DNA of 64,000 nt, taken from NCBI GenBank assembly GCA_002413785.1, contig DHXR01000025.1, positions 1 through 64,000 on the forward strand, given 5' to 3'. Made by a program: the position numbers and the translations under genes. The notes beneath the pieces were generated by a model, which worked only from the letters and a program-made list of their open reading frames with translations, did no database searches and was not told the DNA's origin. Of the stretch, positions 42,285 to 50,017 are shown one piece after another (within the stretch, counting starts at the first letter, position 1; each line of letters opens with the position of its first letter). The DNA comes from Mucilaginibacter sp. UBA5151. Lineage in GTDB: Bacteria; Bacteroidota; Bacteroidia; Sphingobacteriales; Sphingobacteriaceae.

Positions 42285-42315
42285 CAAAAGTAGCAAATTC
42301 GCTACCAAATAACAA
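42285..42315 (-). promoter_or_regulatory. hicAB promoter with palindromic operator
   Basis: On the minus strand TTG (42315-42313), 20 nt, TACTTTTG (42292-42285), 2 nt, ATG 42282. Between the boxes lies GTAGC-GAATTT-GCTAC (42305-42290), a likely operator for HicB. The ATG so close to the -7 box predicts a leaderless mRNA. The promoter is 26 bp from the stop codon of the CocE-type gene. Confidence 0.65.
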
Positions 42316-42340
42316 ATTTATTCGAAATATTTTTACTATA

Positions 42341-44185
42341 TCACTGCACCACCGGCAATTCAATACAACTTGCAAAGTTTACAGAATGAAATATTTTCTG
42401 TGTAGCTACTTGGTAATCCCCTGCCTTTGCTTCAAATATATTAGGTACATACTTTTGGGGGTTGCGGTCAATCACCGGGAACCAGGTACTTTGTACCTGT
42501 ACCATTATTTTGTGGCCCTTTTTAAAGACATGATCTGCGCCATGCAGGTCAATGGTATAAGCCTCAACTTTTCCGGGGCTAATAGCCTCAGGTTTTGTAA
42601 AACTTTTCCTGAACCTGCCCCTGAATACATCATCCGCGATCATTAATTCATAGCCTGCCATTTTAGGTTCTTTTTTATATTCCTGCGGGTAAACGTCAAT
42701 CAGTTTAACTACCCAATCCGCATCGCTGCCCGAGGTAGCCGCATAAAGTTTTGCCGCCACATCACCGGTAATTATAACATCCTGCGTAAGTGTATCAGTT
42801 TGCCAGCTTAAAACATCGGGGCGGTTATCAACAAAACGCTGATCCTCGGTAAGCCAGAAATACCACCTTGATCCTGGTCCGTAAGTTTCTTCAATTGGCC
42901 TTGCACGGTAAGGCACCGGTTTTGCCGGGTCGGATATATAGCTGTCAAAAGGTTTGGTTTCTGTTGCCGAAGGTTTTTCAAATGAAAGTTTGCCGTTGGC
43001 ATGGAAATAGATATTTTTTATCACAGCCTCTTTGGGCGGCCAGGCGGTATAACTCTTCCACTGGTTCGATCCTGTCTGGAAAGAAATTGCTTCCGCAAAT
43101 TTTCCGTCGCCCTCACCTTTCAAATACCAGGCAAACCATTTTGCCTGGATCTCTTTTCTAAAATAAGTGGCTGTGGCCTGGTCGTCAAATTTAATATTCC
43201 CCAGGCTTTTACCTTCGCCGCCGGCCCAGCCGCCATGCCGCCATGGGCCAAGTACAATAAAGTTCTGATGGTTTTTGTCTCTTTTTTCCAATACCTTATA
43301 GGCGGTTTGCGGACCCACCATATCTTCCTGGTCCCACCAGCCGCTCACATGCTGAATGGCAGTTCGGGGACTGTCTAAACGATAGGCCAATGCTTGTTTT
43401 TGCCAAAACGAGTCATAATTTGGATGGGCTATAAAGTTGTTCCAGGTGGGCAATGTGCCATGGGCATACTTTTTATTAATATTTGATAAAGTCCCCAGTT
43501 TCAAATACCAGTTGTAGGTATCATACTCTTTAAAGTTATATAAAGAGTCAGTCCTGGCAGCCTCCGTTAAAACAGAATATTCAAAGCCGTAACTCAACCT
43601 GAAAGCGCCGTTATGATGAAAATCATCATTCATGAACATATCAGCAGGGGTGGCCTGCTCGGATACCGCCTTTAAGGCCGGGTGCGGTTCAGTGGCGGCA
43701 ATAATAGCCGTCCATCCATCGTAAGATATGCCGTAAATCCCTGCTTTTCCATTGTTGTCTGGAATGTTCTTTAAAAGCCAGTCGATAGTATCATAAGTAT
43801 CACTTGCTTCATCAATAGATTTGGGATCATTTTTATCGCGGTTAAACCGCTGCATTTTAAACGTGCCCTCCGACAAATACCGGCCCCGGATATCCTGCGC
43901 AACAAAGATATAGCCCTCATCTGCCATGTCTTTAATATAAGTTTCCTTTTCGGGGCTTGGAGTAGTATTTACGCCATAAGGCGTCCTTGTGATTAAAAAG
44001 GGGAGCTTTCCTGATTGATTTTTAGGGGTAAATATCACCGTATGCAGCTTTATACCATCGCGCATAGCTATCATTACCTCCTGCCGGTTATATTTATCAT
44101 CAGGTTTTGCGATTTGTGCCAACAGCTGATTTACACCTGACAATAAAACTGCAATAAATGCGACCTTTGTAAATAATGCTTTCAT
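42341..44185 (-). CDS. Secreted CocE/NonD-family hydrolase (X-Pro dipeptidyl-peptidase S15-like)
   Basis: 614 aa with signal peptide about 1-24 (ends NQLLAQ). The alpha/beta-hydrolase nucleophile is Ser in YGISYDGW (GxSYxG), the acidic and His residues follow in QHVSGWWDQEDM and GPWRHGGW, and the C-terminal jelly-roll domain is present (YEKEPKM...; VFRGRFRKSF). It hydrolyses an ester or peptide bond outside the cytoplasm; substrate unknown. Alone in its operon. Confidence 0.85.
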   Translation of the reverse strand: MKALFTKVAFIAVLLSGVNQLLAQIAKPDDKYNRQEVMIAMRDGIKLHTVIFTPKNQSGKLPFLITRTPYGVNTTPSPEKETYIKDMADEGYIFVAQDIRGRYLSEGTFKMQRFNRDKNDPKSIDEASDTYDTIDWLLKNIPDNNGKAGIYGISYDGWTAIIAATEPHPALKAVSEQATPADMFMNDDFHHNGAFRLSYGFEYSVLTEAARTDSLYNFKEYDTYNWYLKLGTLSNINKKYAHGTLPTWNNFIAHPNYDSFWQKQALAYRLDSPRTAIQHVSGWWDQEDMVGPQTAYKVLEKRDKNHQNFIVLGPWRHGGWAGGEGKSLGNIKFDDQATATYFRKEIQAKWFAWYLKGEGDGKFAEAISFQTGSNQWKSYTAWPPKEAVIKNIYFHANGKLSFEKPSATETKPFDSYISDPAKPVPYRARPIEETYGPGSRWYFWLTEDQRFVDNRPDVLSWQTDTLTQDVIITGDVAAKLYAATSGSDADWVVKLIDVYPQEYKKEPKMAGYELMIADDVFRGRFRKSFTKPEAISPGKVEAYTIDLHGADHVFKKGHKIMVQVQSTWFPVIDRNPQKYVPNIFEAKAGDYQVATQKIFHSVNFASCIELPVVQ

Positions 44186-44269
44186 ATCCGTTAATTGAAG
44201 AGTAAGACTAAATATATGAACAATACTTCAAATTATTGATTTTACAAAAAGCATTTTAGCAATAGCCGG

Positions 44270-44896
44270 ATGTCAGCAAACTTTAATAATTCAGCCTGGT
44301 TTTATGACAGGCTCTCGCGCCTGGTTTTTGGCCGTGCAATAGTTAATGCCCAGGTGTATCTGCTGCAATATATTCCTAAAAACGCCAATATCCTGATTGT
44401 TGGCGGCGGGACAGGATGGATATTGGACGAGATCACAAAACTGCAACCATTGGGTTTAAATATTACCTACGTGGAGGTATCTGTTAAAATGACGGCTGTA
44501 TCCAAAAAAAGAAATATTGGCCATAACCGGGTGGTTTTCATTAACGAAGCCATAGAAAATGTAAACCTTCGGCCAGGTTTTGATATAGTGGTCACGCCTT
44601 TTTTGTTTGATAATTTCAGGGAACAAACTTTGCAAAAGGTATTTATAAACATCCATGCCTTGCTTAAACCCGGTGGCCTGTGGCTCAATTGCAATTTTCA
44701 GCTTAGTGGGAAATGGTGGCAACGAATTTTGTTAAAAGCCATGTTTTTGTTTTTTAGGATTGTTTGCAAAATTGAGGGATCAAAATTACCTGATATTGAA
44801 AGACTGTTTGGGGTGTATGGTTATAATACCATCGTGCAACAAGCTTTTTTTGGTGATTTTATAATTTCAAAAGTTTTTACCAAACAATACACTTAA
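44270..44896 (+). CDS. Class I SAM-dependent methyltransferase
   Basis: 208 aa. Rossmann core with the SAM-binding loop ILIVGGGTGWILDEI (about 41-55), motif II ITYVEVS, and FDIVVTPFLFDNF near 103-115; then LLKPGGLWLNCNF. A C-terminal hydrophobic helix (LLKAMFLFFRIV) may bind the membrane. Substrate unknown. Confidence 0.82.
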   Translation: MSANFNNSAWFYDRLSRLVFGRAIVNAQVYLLQYIPKNANILIVGGGTGWILDEITKLQPLGLNITYVEVSVKMTAVSKKRNIGHNRVVFINEAIENVNLRPGFDIVVTPFLFDNFREQTLQKVFINIHALLKPGGLWLNCNFQLSGKWWQRILLKAMFLFFRIVCKIEGSKLPDIERLFGVYGYNTIVQQAFFGDFIISKVFTKQYT

Positions 44897-44925
44897 TATT
44901 CAATGGAAATTTAATTGACAATTAT

Positions 44926-44936
44926 TATATTTGAAT
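44926..44936 (+). promoter_or_regulatory. -7 box of the PIN toxin module
   Basis: TATATTTG (44926-44933) matches TAnnTTTG and lies 3 nt before ATG 44937, giving a leaderless mRNA if used. No -33 TTG at normal spacing. Same geometry as the promoters of the two other toxin-antitoxin modules here. Confidence 0.5.
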
Positions 44937-45131
44937 ATGGAAAAATTGATGATACAGATACCTGATAAAAAGTCAAAATTAGTGAAATCTTTGCTTAAAG
45001 AGTTGGGGGTTGTGATTGAGCCGGATTTATTTAAACTAAGTAAAGAATTAAACAGAATGGTAGGAAATGGGGGAAAACCGTCAATGGATGAAATTGTTAA
45101 AGAAACGCGTGCTGTCAGAGCAAAATCTTAA
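44937..45131 (+). CDS. Small antitoxin of a PIN-domain module
   Basis: 64 aa from ATG 44937 (a TTG at 44931 lies in the -7 box). No recognised DNA-binding domain; the sequence is charged and helical (KKSKLVKSLLKELGV...) with a C-terminal DEIVKETRAVRAKS tail, the usual toxin-binding part. Its stop and the toxin start overlap as TAATG, so translation is coupled. Identified mainly by position. Confidence 0.7.
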   Translation: MEKLMIQIPDKKSKLVKSLLKELGVVIEPDLFKLSKELNRMVGNGGKPSMDEIVKETRAVRAKS

Positions 45132-45538
45132 TGATCGTTTTATTCGACAGCAATATATGGGTATCTCTTGCAATTAACCGTCAATTAGATTTTATAGCAT
45201 CGCTAAATAAAAGCAATATCACACTAATAACCTGTGAAAATCTGGTCGACGAATTAATAAATGTATTATTAAGGCCAAAATTCAAAAAAAACTTTACAAA
45301 AGATTACATAGAAAGATTTGTTCAATTTCATCAGTTATCAACTTCTACCTTTGAGATATTAGACATAGAACCCGTTGTTACTGACAAAAAAGACGATTAC
45401 CTATTTGCACTATGCAAAATTGCGAACGCTGATTATTTCGTTACAGGCGATAAACTTTTATTAGCAGTTCACGAATATTATGTGACTAATATTATCACTT
45501 TAGCAGATTTTAAAAACATGCTTAAAGTTATTGATTAA
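45131..45538 (+). CDS. PIN-domain RNase toxin (PIN_3 / COG1569 type)
   Basis: 135 aa. PIN acidic residues D6 (VLFDSNIW), E41 (ENLVDEL), D87/D88 (TDKKDDYLFAL) and D106 (VTGDKLL) are all kept, so the RNase is probably active. It cleaves RNA in the cytoplasm when free of antitoxin. Translationally coupled to the antitoxin. The module is A+T-rich relative to its neighbours, suggesting horizontal transfer. Confidence 0.85.
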   Translation: MIVLFDSNIWVSLAINRQLDFIASLNKSNITLITCENLVDELINVLLRPKFKKNFTKDYIERFVQFHQLSTSTFEILDIEPVVTDKKDDYLFALCKIANADYFVTGDKLLLAVHEYYVTNIITLADFKNMLKVID

Positions 45539-45568
45539 ATTGTTTGTCGCCCTTATTATTAATTGCCG

Positions 45569-45601
45569 GATTTGCGAAGTTTAAAAAGCATCCGTAAATC
45601 T
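45569..45601. terminator. Degraded hairpin between convergent PIN toxin and response-regulator genes
   Basis: GATTTGCGAAGTTT on the left and CCGTAAATC on the right partly pair. Related to the hairpin at 201-233. Located between two converging genes, which suits a shared terminator. Confidence 0.45.
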
Positions 45602-45610
45602 TTAGAATTT

Positions 45611-46303
45611 TCAACCCGCGTAAACAAATTTATACCCAATCCCCCTAACTGTTTGCAGGAACTGCGGTGAATCGGCATTTGATTCTATCTTTTTACGAAG
45701 CCTTACTATATGCATATCAAGCGTGCGGGTATTTACATCGGCATTGTAGCCCCAAACTTCCATCATCAGTTCTTCCCGGTTAATCACTTTGTTTTTGTTT
45801 TTCAAAAAGTATAGCAATATCCTGTTTTCCAGTATAGTAAGTTCTGTTTTCTTGCCGGCCCTTATCAATAAATGTGTATTTGGCAAATGCTCCATGTCGG
45901 CAAAACGGTACGACTCCGACTTTTCGGAGTTTAATTGAAACTTAATCTTGCTGTCAATCATCGCCACTAAAACATCCATATTGAAGGGCTTTATTATATA
46001 ATCGGATACACCGAAATTATAGGCCTTTATTTTATCGACATCCTGGCCTTTGGCCGTCATCATTATTACCAGGTTGTCAAACCCTTGTTCCCTGATATTG
46101 GCACAAACGTCCGATCCCTGTTTACCGGGCAGCATCCAGTCTAACAAAACAATTTGGGGTTGTTCCTCCAAAATTATTTTCTCAGCATCATCCCCGTTGC
46201 CGGCTTCCAAAACTTTATACCCCTCCGATTGCAGCCGTTCAGCAACCAGGAAACGCAGGTTTTCATCATCTTCAACCAGCGCAATCTTTATTTCTTTATT
46301 CAT
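45611..46303 (-). CDS. OmpR-family response regulator
   Basis: 230 aa. Receiver domain about 1-120 with acidic pocket D12/D13 and phospho-acceptor D55 (VLLDWMLPG), Lys near 105 (YIIKPFN), and a C-terminal winged helix about 130-228 (ILLYFLKNKNKVINREEL, then VWGYNADVNTRTLDMHIVRL). Last gene of the S9-like / kinase / regulator operon, 3 bp after the kinase. Targets unknown. Confidence 0.93.
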   Translation of the reverse strand: MNKEIKIALVEDDENLRFLVAERLQSEGYKVLEAGNGDDAEKIILEEQPQIVLLDWMLPGKQGSDVCANIREQGFDNLVIMMTAKGQDVDKIKAYNFGVSDYIIKPFNMDVLVAMIDSKIKFQLNSEKSESYRFADMEHLPNTHLLIRAGKKTELTILENRILLYFLKNKNKVINREELMMEVWGYNADVNTRTLDMHIVRLRKKIESNADSPQFLQTVRGIGYKFVYAG

Positions 46304-46306
46304 ATT

Positions 46307-47950
46307 TTAAATTTCGTAAGGTAAGGTAACAATAAACTCCGAACCTTCATTAACCTTGCTATTAACAATTATGTCTCCATTCATAAAATTAACCAGTTCT
46401 TTACAAAAAGCCAAACCCAAACCCACGCTCCCGTTTTGATTGTACTGGTTCTCTATTCTGTAAAATTTTTGAAAAATATTACTCATTTCATTTTTAGGGA
46501 TCCCGATGCCCCTGTCAGCAAAGGAAAATATAATGTTCCGTTTTTCATGGGTAACATTTATATTTAGTTCCTTTTTATCAGGATGTGAATATTTGTATGC
46601 ATTTTCAACCAGGTTTTGAACAATACTGCCCAAAAGCACAGGGTCTGTATAAAATGATTTTACATCGTGAACCCTGCAATTAATTTTAAAATCGGGATAT
46701 TTTATCCTGAACGTCTCTTTATACTTATTGATAAAGTTTTCAACGTCAATTTCTTCTTTTTTTATGTCAATTGACTTATTTTCCAGCTGGGTAAATGATA
46801 AAAGTTTATTCATCAGGTCATTAAGCTTGTCGGCCTCTTCATTTAAAATCCGGCCGTACTGTTTACGCTGTTTGTCGCTAAGCCCGTTGTCCCCGCTAAG
46901 GTTCGACCCCGCAATTTTTATAACACTTACGGGTGTTTTAAACTCGTGGGTAAAGTTATTTATAAAGTCGTACTGCAATTTAAACAACCTGATGTTAACA
47001 TTTAAATTACGGTAAATAAGCCATCCTATCAGCACCAAAAAACAATACATTGTTAATACAAGCGCCCCAATTGGCATAAACCTGCGGTAAATTTCGGCAG
47101 TCAGGTAATTCTTCTCTGAGTTAAAATATAATTTAAAATCAGCGAAGGCCCCCGGCAAAGCCACTTCAGCAGTAAGGTTCCCGGTTTCATTATCCAACGG
47201 GTCATAAACGACAGGCTCAATCGCTATATGCTGATAAAGCCCCAGATGCGGATTTTTCACTTTCAGTAAATAGGGGTCAAGAAAAAACGTCATCATATTT
47301 TGTTTATAATAGGATGAAGAATTAGGATGTTTTTGCAGTTCGCGGAATATTTTCACATCCTCCCTGCGAAGAATGTTTGAGTAGCTGATCTTATCAGGCC
47401 CGACATTATAAAAGGTTTTGTAAATTTCATCCTGGGTTGACCCACGCGATGTATCAGAATAGGTGATGTAATTACTGAGCTTCAACGCCATTTGCAGAAA
47501 ATCCTGACCGTCTGCCGCCCCGTTTTGCCTGGCCCCTGCTATACCGCCATTATTTGGCTGATATTGATAAATAGCATTAACAGATATCCCCAGGTTATCT
47601 TTTATGGTGGCGCTGTTTTTTTTATTACTAATACGCATATCATAAAAAACCACCCTTTTTACAAAAGGGTAATCATGAAAAACGGCCGATGCGTATTTTG
47701 CAGCCGATGCTGAATCAAGAAAGCCCTGGTAAGAAGTAATCTCGGGTATTTTGTTTTGGAAAAGATCGTTATATGGCTTTATGGTTTGTTCCAAAACATC
47801 TATTTTTTTTGAAGAAAAATCATTTTCCACGTATTTTTCGGTCAGGTTGTAGGATACAATAAGGGCAATTACAAAAGTTACCGATATCAATACAAGGAAG
47901 ATGATGATCAATGAAAAGTTTTTATGGTAAATACTATGGGACCTTTTCAT
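46307..47950 (-). CDS. Sensor histidine kinase with a large periplasmic domain
   Basis: 547 aa. TM1 about 12-35, periplasmic domain about 36-290 of no recognised family, TM2 about 291-313, then HisKA with H335 in FTHEFKTP and HATPase with N box NLVENAYKY, G1 DRGIGIP and G2 GLGLAF. It would phosphorylate the regulator at 45611-46303. The gene begins 8 bp after the S9-like lipoprotein, so the three are one operon and the lipoprotein may feed the large sensor domain. Confidence 0.93.
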   Translation of the reverse strand: MKRSHSIYHKNFSLIIIFLVLISVTFVIALIVSYNLTEKYVENDFSSKKIDVLEQTIKPYNDLFQNKIPEITSYQGFLDSASAAKYASAVFHDYPFVKRVVFYDMRISNKKNSATIKDNLGISVNAIYQYQPNNGGIAGARQNGAADGQDFLQMALKLSNYITYSDTSRGSTQDEIYKTFYNVGPDKISYSNILRREDVKIFRELQKHPNSSSYYKQNMMTFFLDPYLLKVKNPHLGLYQHIAIEPVVYDPLDNETGNLTAEVALPGAFADFKLYFNSEKNYLTAEIYRRFMPIGALVLTMYCFLVLIGWLIYRNLNVNIRLFKLQYDFINNFTHEFKTPVSVIKIAGSNLSGDNGLSDKQRKQYGRILNEEADKLNDLMNKLLSFTQLENKSIDIKKEEIDVENFINKYKETFRIKYPDFKINCRVHDVKSFYTDPVLLGSIVQNLVENAYKYSHPDKKELNINVTHEKRNIIFSFADRGIGIPKNEMSNIFQKFYRIENQYNQNGSVGLGLAFCKELVNFMNGDIIVNSKVNEGSEFIVTLPYEI

Positions 47951-47958
47951 ATAAGGGT

Positions 47959-49857
47959 TTAAGGTTTGGCCCGCATATTATTATCCAGGAATTTTTCTAT
48001 TTGAGTGTACATTTCAATCCTGTTACTTTCGAGCCTGAAAACAGTGCGCTCATTTGGTTTTAAATAATACTGAACATTTTCGTTTCCGTTTTGCTGTTGC
48101 AATTTATGTACAAACTGGTTTAATTCACTGATATTTGCACGGTCATCCTTCGCCCCCTGGAAAATAAGCAACGGAACGTGTATCTTGTCTGTATGAAACA
48201 CCGGTGATATTGCCCTCAACTGGCTGGCATCTTTTTCGGGATCACCCACCATTTCATACATCATTTTCACCTTCGGTTTCAGAAACGGAGGCGCATCTTT
48301 TATGTAGGTGAAAAAATTGATGAGGCCATGCTGTACAATCGCGCAGTTATACAAGTTCGGGTGAAAGGAAACACCATATAATGCAGAAAATCCACCAAAA
48401 CCCGCGCCAAAAATGGCAATCTTTTTAGGGTTCGCTATCTTATTTGCAATCAACCAGTTTACGCCATCCGTTACATCCTGTTGTATTTTACCGCCCACTT
48501 CCTTAAACCCTGCGTTATAAAAATCTTTTCCGTAACCGGTTGACCCTCTATAATTTACCTGAAAAACAGCATAGCCCCGGTTAGCTAAAAACTGCACCTC
48601 GGGATTATACCCCCAATAACTTCGGCTAAATGGCCCATCATGCGGCATAACCACCACAGGCAAATTAGTTTTCTTTGTTCCCAATGGAAATGTCAGATAC
48701 CCGTTAATAAGAATACCATCACTTGCTTTAAATGATACGGGTTGCATGGTGCATAACTCATTGGATTTAATACTTGAGTTAATGTCACCAAGCTTGGTCA
48801 GTTTGCCGCTGCTATTTTCATAAAGATAATACGAGCCGGGGCTTCGGTCAGTATAGGTTTTAACTATAAACTTGTTTTCGGCACTGTCCCTGTCAATAAA
48901 GCTTATCTCATTTCCTCTCAGATCAGCTAATAATTTTGTATAAATGTTTTTAATGGTGCTATCTATAAAATATTTTTGAGGTTTAGCTGCTTCCCAGGAG
49001 GCCAGCTCAAGCCGGTGCTTGTTCCTTGAGTATTCCACATCCTGCAAATCAGCATTATTGCAGGCATAAATTACTTTTCCTTCTTTCCCATTTTCGGCAT
49101 TAATTTCAACCAGCGCCGTTTTGTCGCGTTCAATATTTGACAGGGCATAAAAATATTTTTTTTCACCGGTAAAAGCTATTGGCCTTACAAATGTTTTAAA
49201 ATTGTTTTCAATAATAGGTTTAAACGGCGACTTGTCATTAGGCCGGTACAATATGGTTTTATTTACCCCATCTGATGCCGTTACCAGCCGTATTTTACCA
49301 TCAGCATCGGGGTACCACTCGGTGATATTGCCGGGGTTTATAAGGTAGGGTATTAATTCACCTGTTTTAATATTTAACCGGTATATATCCAAATTTGCCG
49401 GATCGCGTTTATTCATCCGGATGGTGATAATATCCGGCTCCTGCCTGTTTCTGCTTAGTAAGGTTATCCTTACTTTCTCCAGCGAAAGTATATTGTGCAC
49501 TTTCAGGTTTAAAACATCAATCGTAAACAATTTAAGTTCATCATTGGCAATAATATCCTGGCTGCAAACTATCTTGTCATTATAGGTCCAAAAATAATCA
49601 CCGCGAACAGCGTAGTCGGTGAATGATGTCGCCATGTGTTCGCGCCCGTCGGCCAATGATTGAATAAACAGGTTCTCTTTGCCTTTATAAGGTTTTAAGT
49701 ACGAAATATATTTACCGTCGGGGGATATCCTGAAGATACTTTTTTCAGCAGTCTTAAAAAAATCAATGATGGGTATCACATTAGTTTTATGCCGGGTACA
49801 AGCGCACAGGGCGATTATTACATTAATAAGAAGAAATATTCTTAATGGCTTTAACAT
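47959..49857 (-). CDS. Catalytically dead S9-peptidase-like lipoprotein
   Basis: 632 aa. Lipobox LCAC at 17-20. N-terminal beta-propeller-like region to about 360, then the alpha/beta-hydrolase domain of prolyl-oligopeptidase (S9) proteins: VVVMPHDGPFSRSYWG, VFQVNYRGSTGYG, LLIFQGAKDDR. The nucleophile motif GxSxGG reads GAGFGG, with Gly486 for Ser (codon GGT); the catalytic His region PxEGHGF reads PNERTVF, with Thr605 for His. Asp571 remains. So hydrolysis is not expected. First gene of an operon with a kinase and regulator; a ligand-sensing role is inferred. Confidence 0.85.
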   Translation of the reverse strand: MLKPLRIFLLINVIIALCACTRHKTNVIPIIDFFKTAEKSIFRISPDGKYISYLKPYKGKENLFIQSLADGREHMATSFTDYAVRGDYFWTYNDKIVCSQDIIANDELKLFTIDVLNLKVHNILSLEKVRITLLSRNRQEPDIITIRMNKRDPANLDIYRLNIKTGELIPYLINPGNITEWYPDADGKIRLVTASDGVNKTILYRPNDKSPFKPIIENNFKTFVRPIAFTGEKKYFYALSNIERDKTALVEINAENGKEGKVIYACNNADLQDVEYSRNKHRLELASWEAAKPQKYFIDSTIKNIYTKLLADLRGNEISFIDRDSAENKFIVKTYTDRSPGSYYLYENSSGKLTKLGDINSSIKSNELCTMQPVSFKASDGILINGYLTFPLGTKKTNLPVVVMPHDGPFSRSYWGYNPEVQFLANRGYAVFQVNYRGSTGYGKDFYNAGFKEVGGKIQQDVTDGVNWLIANKIANPKKIAIFGAGFGGFSALYGVSFHPNLYNCAIVQHGLINFFTYIKDAPPFLKPKVKMMYEMVGDPEKDASQLRAISPVFHTDKIHVPLLIFQGAKDDRANISELNQFVHKLQQQNGNENVQYYLKPNERTVFRLESNRIEMYTQIEKFLDNNMRAKP

Positions 49858-49949
49858 TGGTTTATACCTGCCGGTTTTTAATCAGGTTAAGTTATGCATT
49901 TAACTTAATCAATTCAAACTGTCACTACAATTTTACCCTGTAAAAACGT

Positions 49950-49981
49950 TATACAATTTGAGAATTATACAATTTGAGAAT
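49950..49981 (+). repeat. Two tandem 16-bp repeats upstream of the TPR gene
   Basis: TATACAATTTGAGAAT occurs twice in tandem (49950-49965, 49966-49981) and is followed by TTGAGAG. It touches the -33 TTG of the promoter, so it could be a regulator site or a simple slippage repeat. Confidence 0.6.
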
Positions 49982-50012
49982 TTGAGAGTTGCGGCTTAAT
50001 TGCTTATTTTTG
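49982..50012 (+). promoter_or_regulatory. Promoter of the TPR gene
   Basis: TTG (49982-49984), 20 nt, TATTTTTG (50005-50012), 5 nt, ATG 50018. A full match to the Bacteroidota TTG/TAnnTTTG pattern. It rules out the upstream TTG at 50000 as translation start. Confidence 0.7.
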
Positions 50013-50017
50013 AAAAG

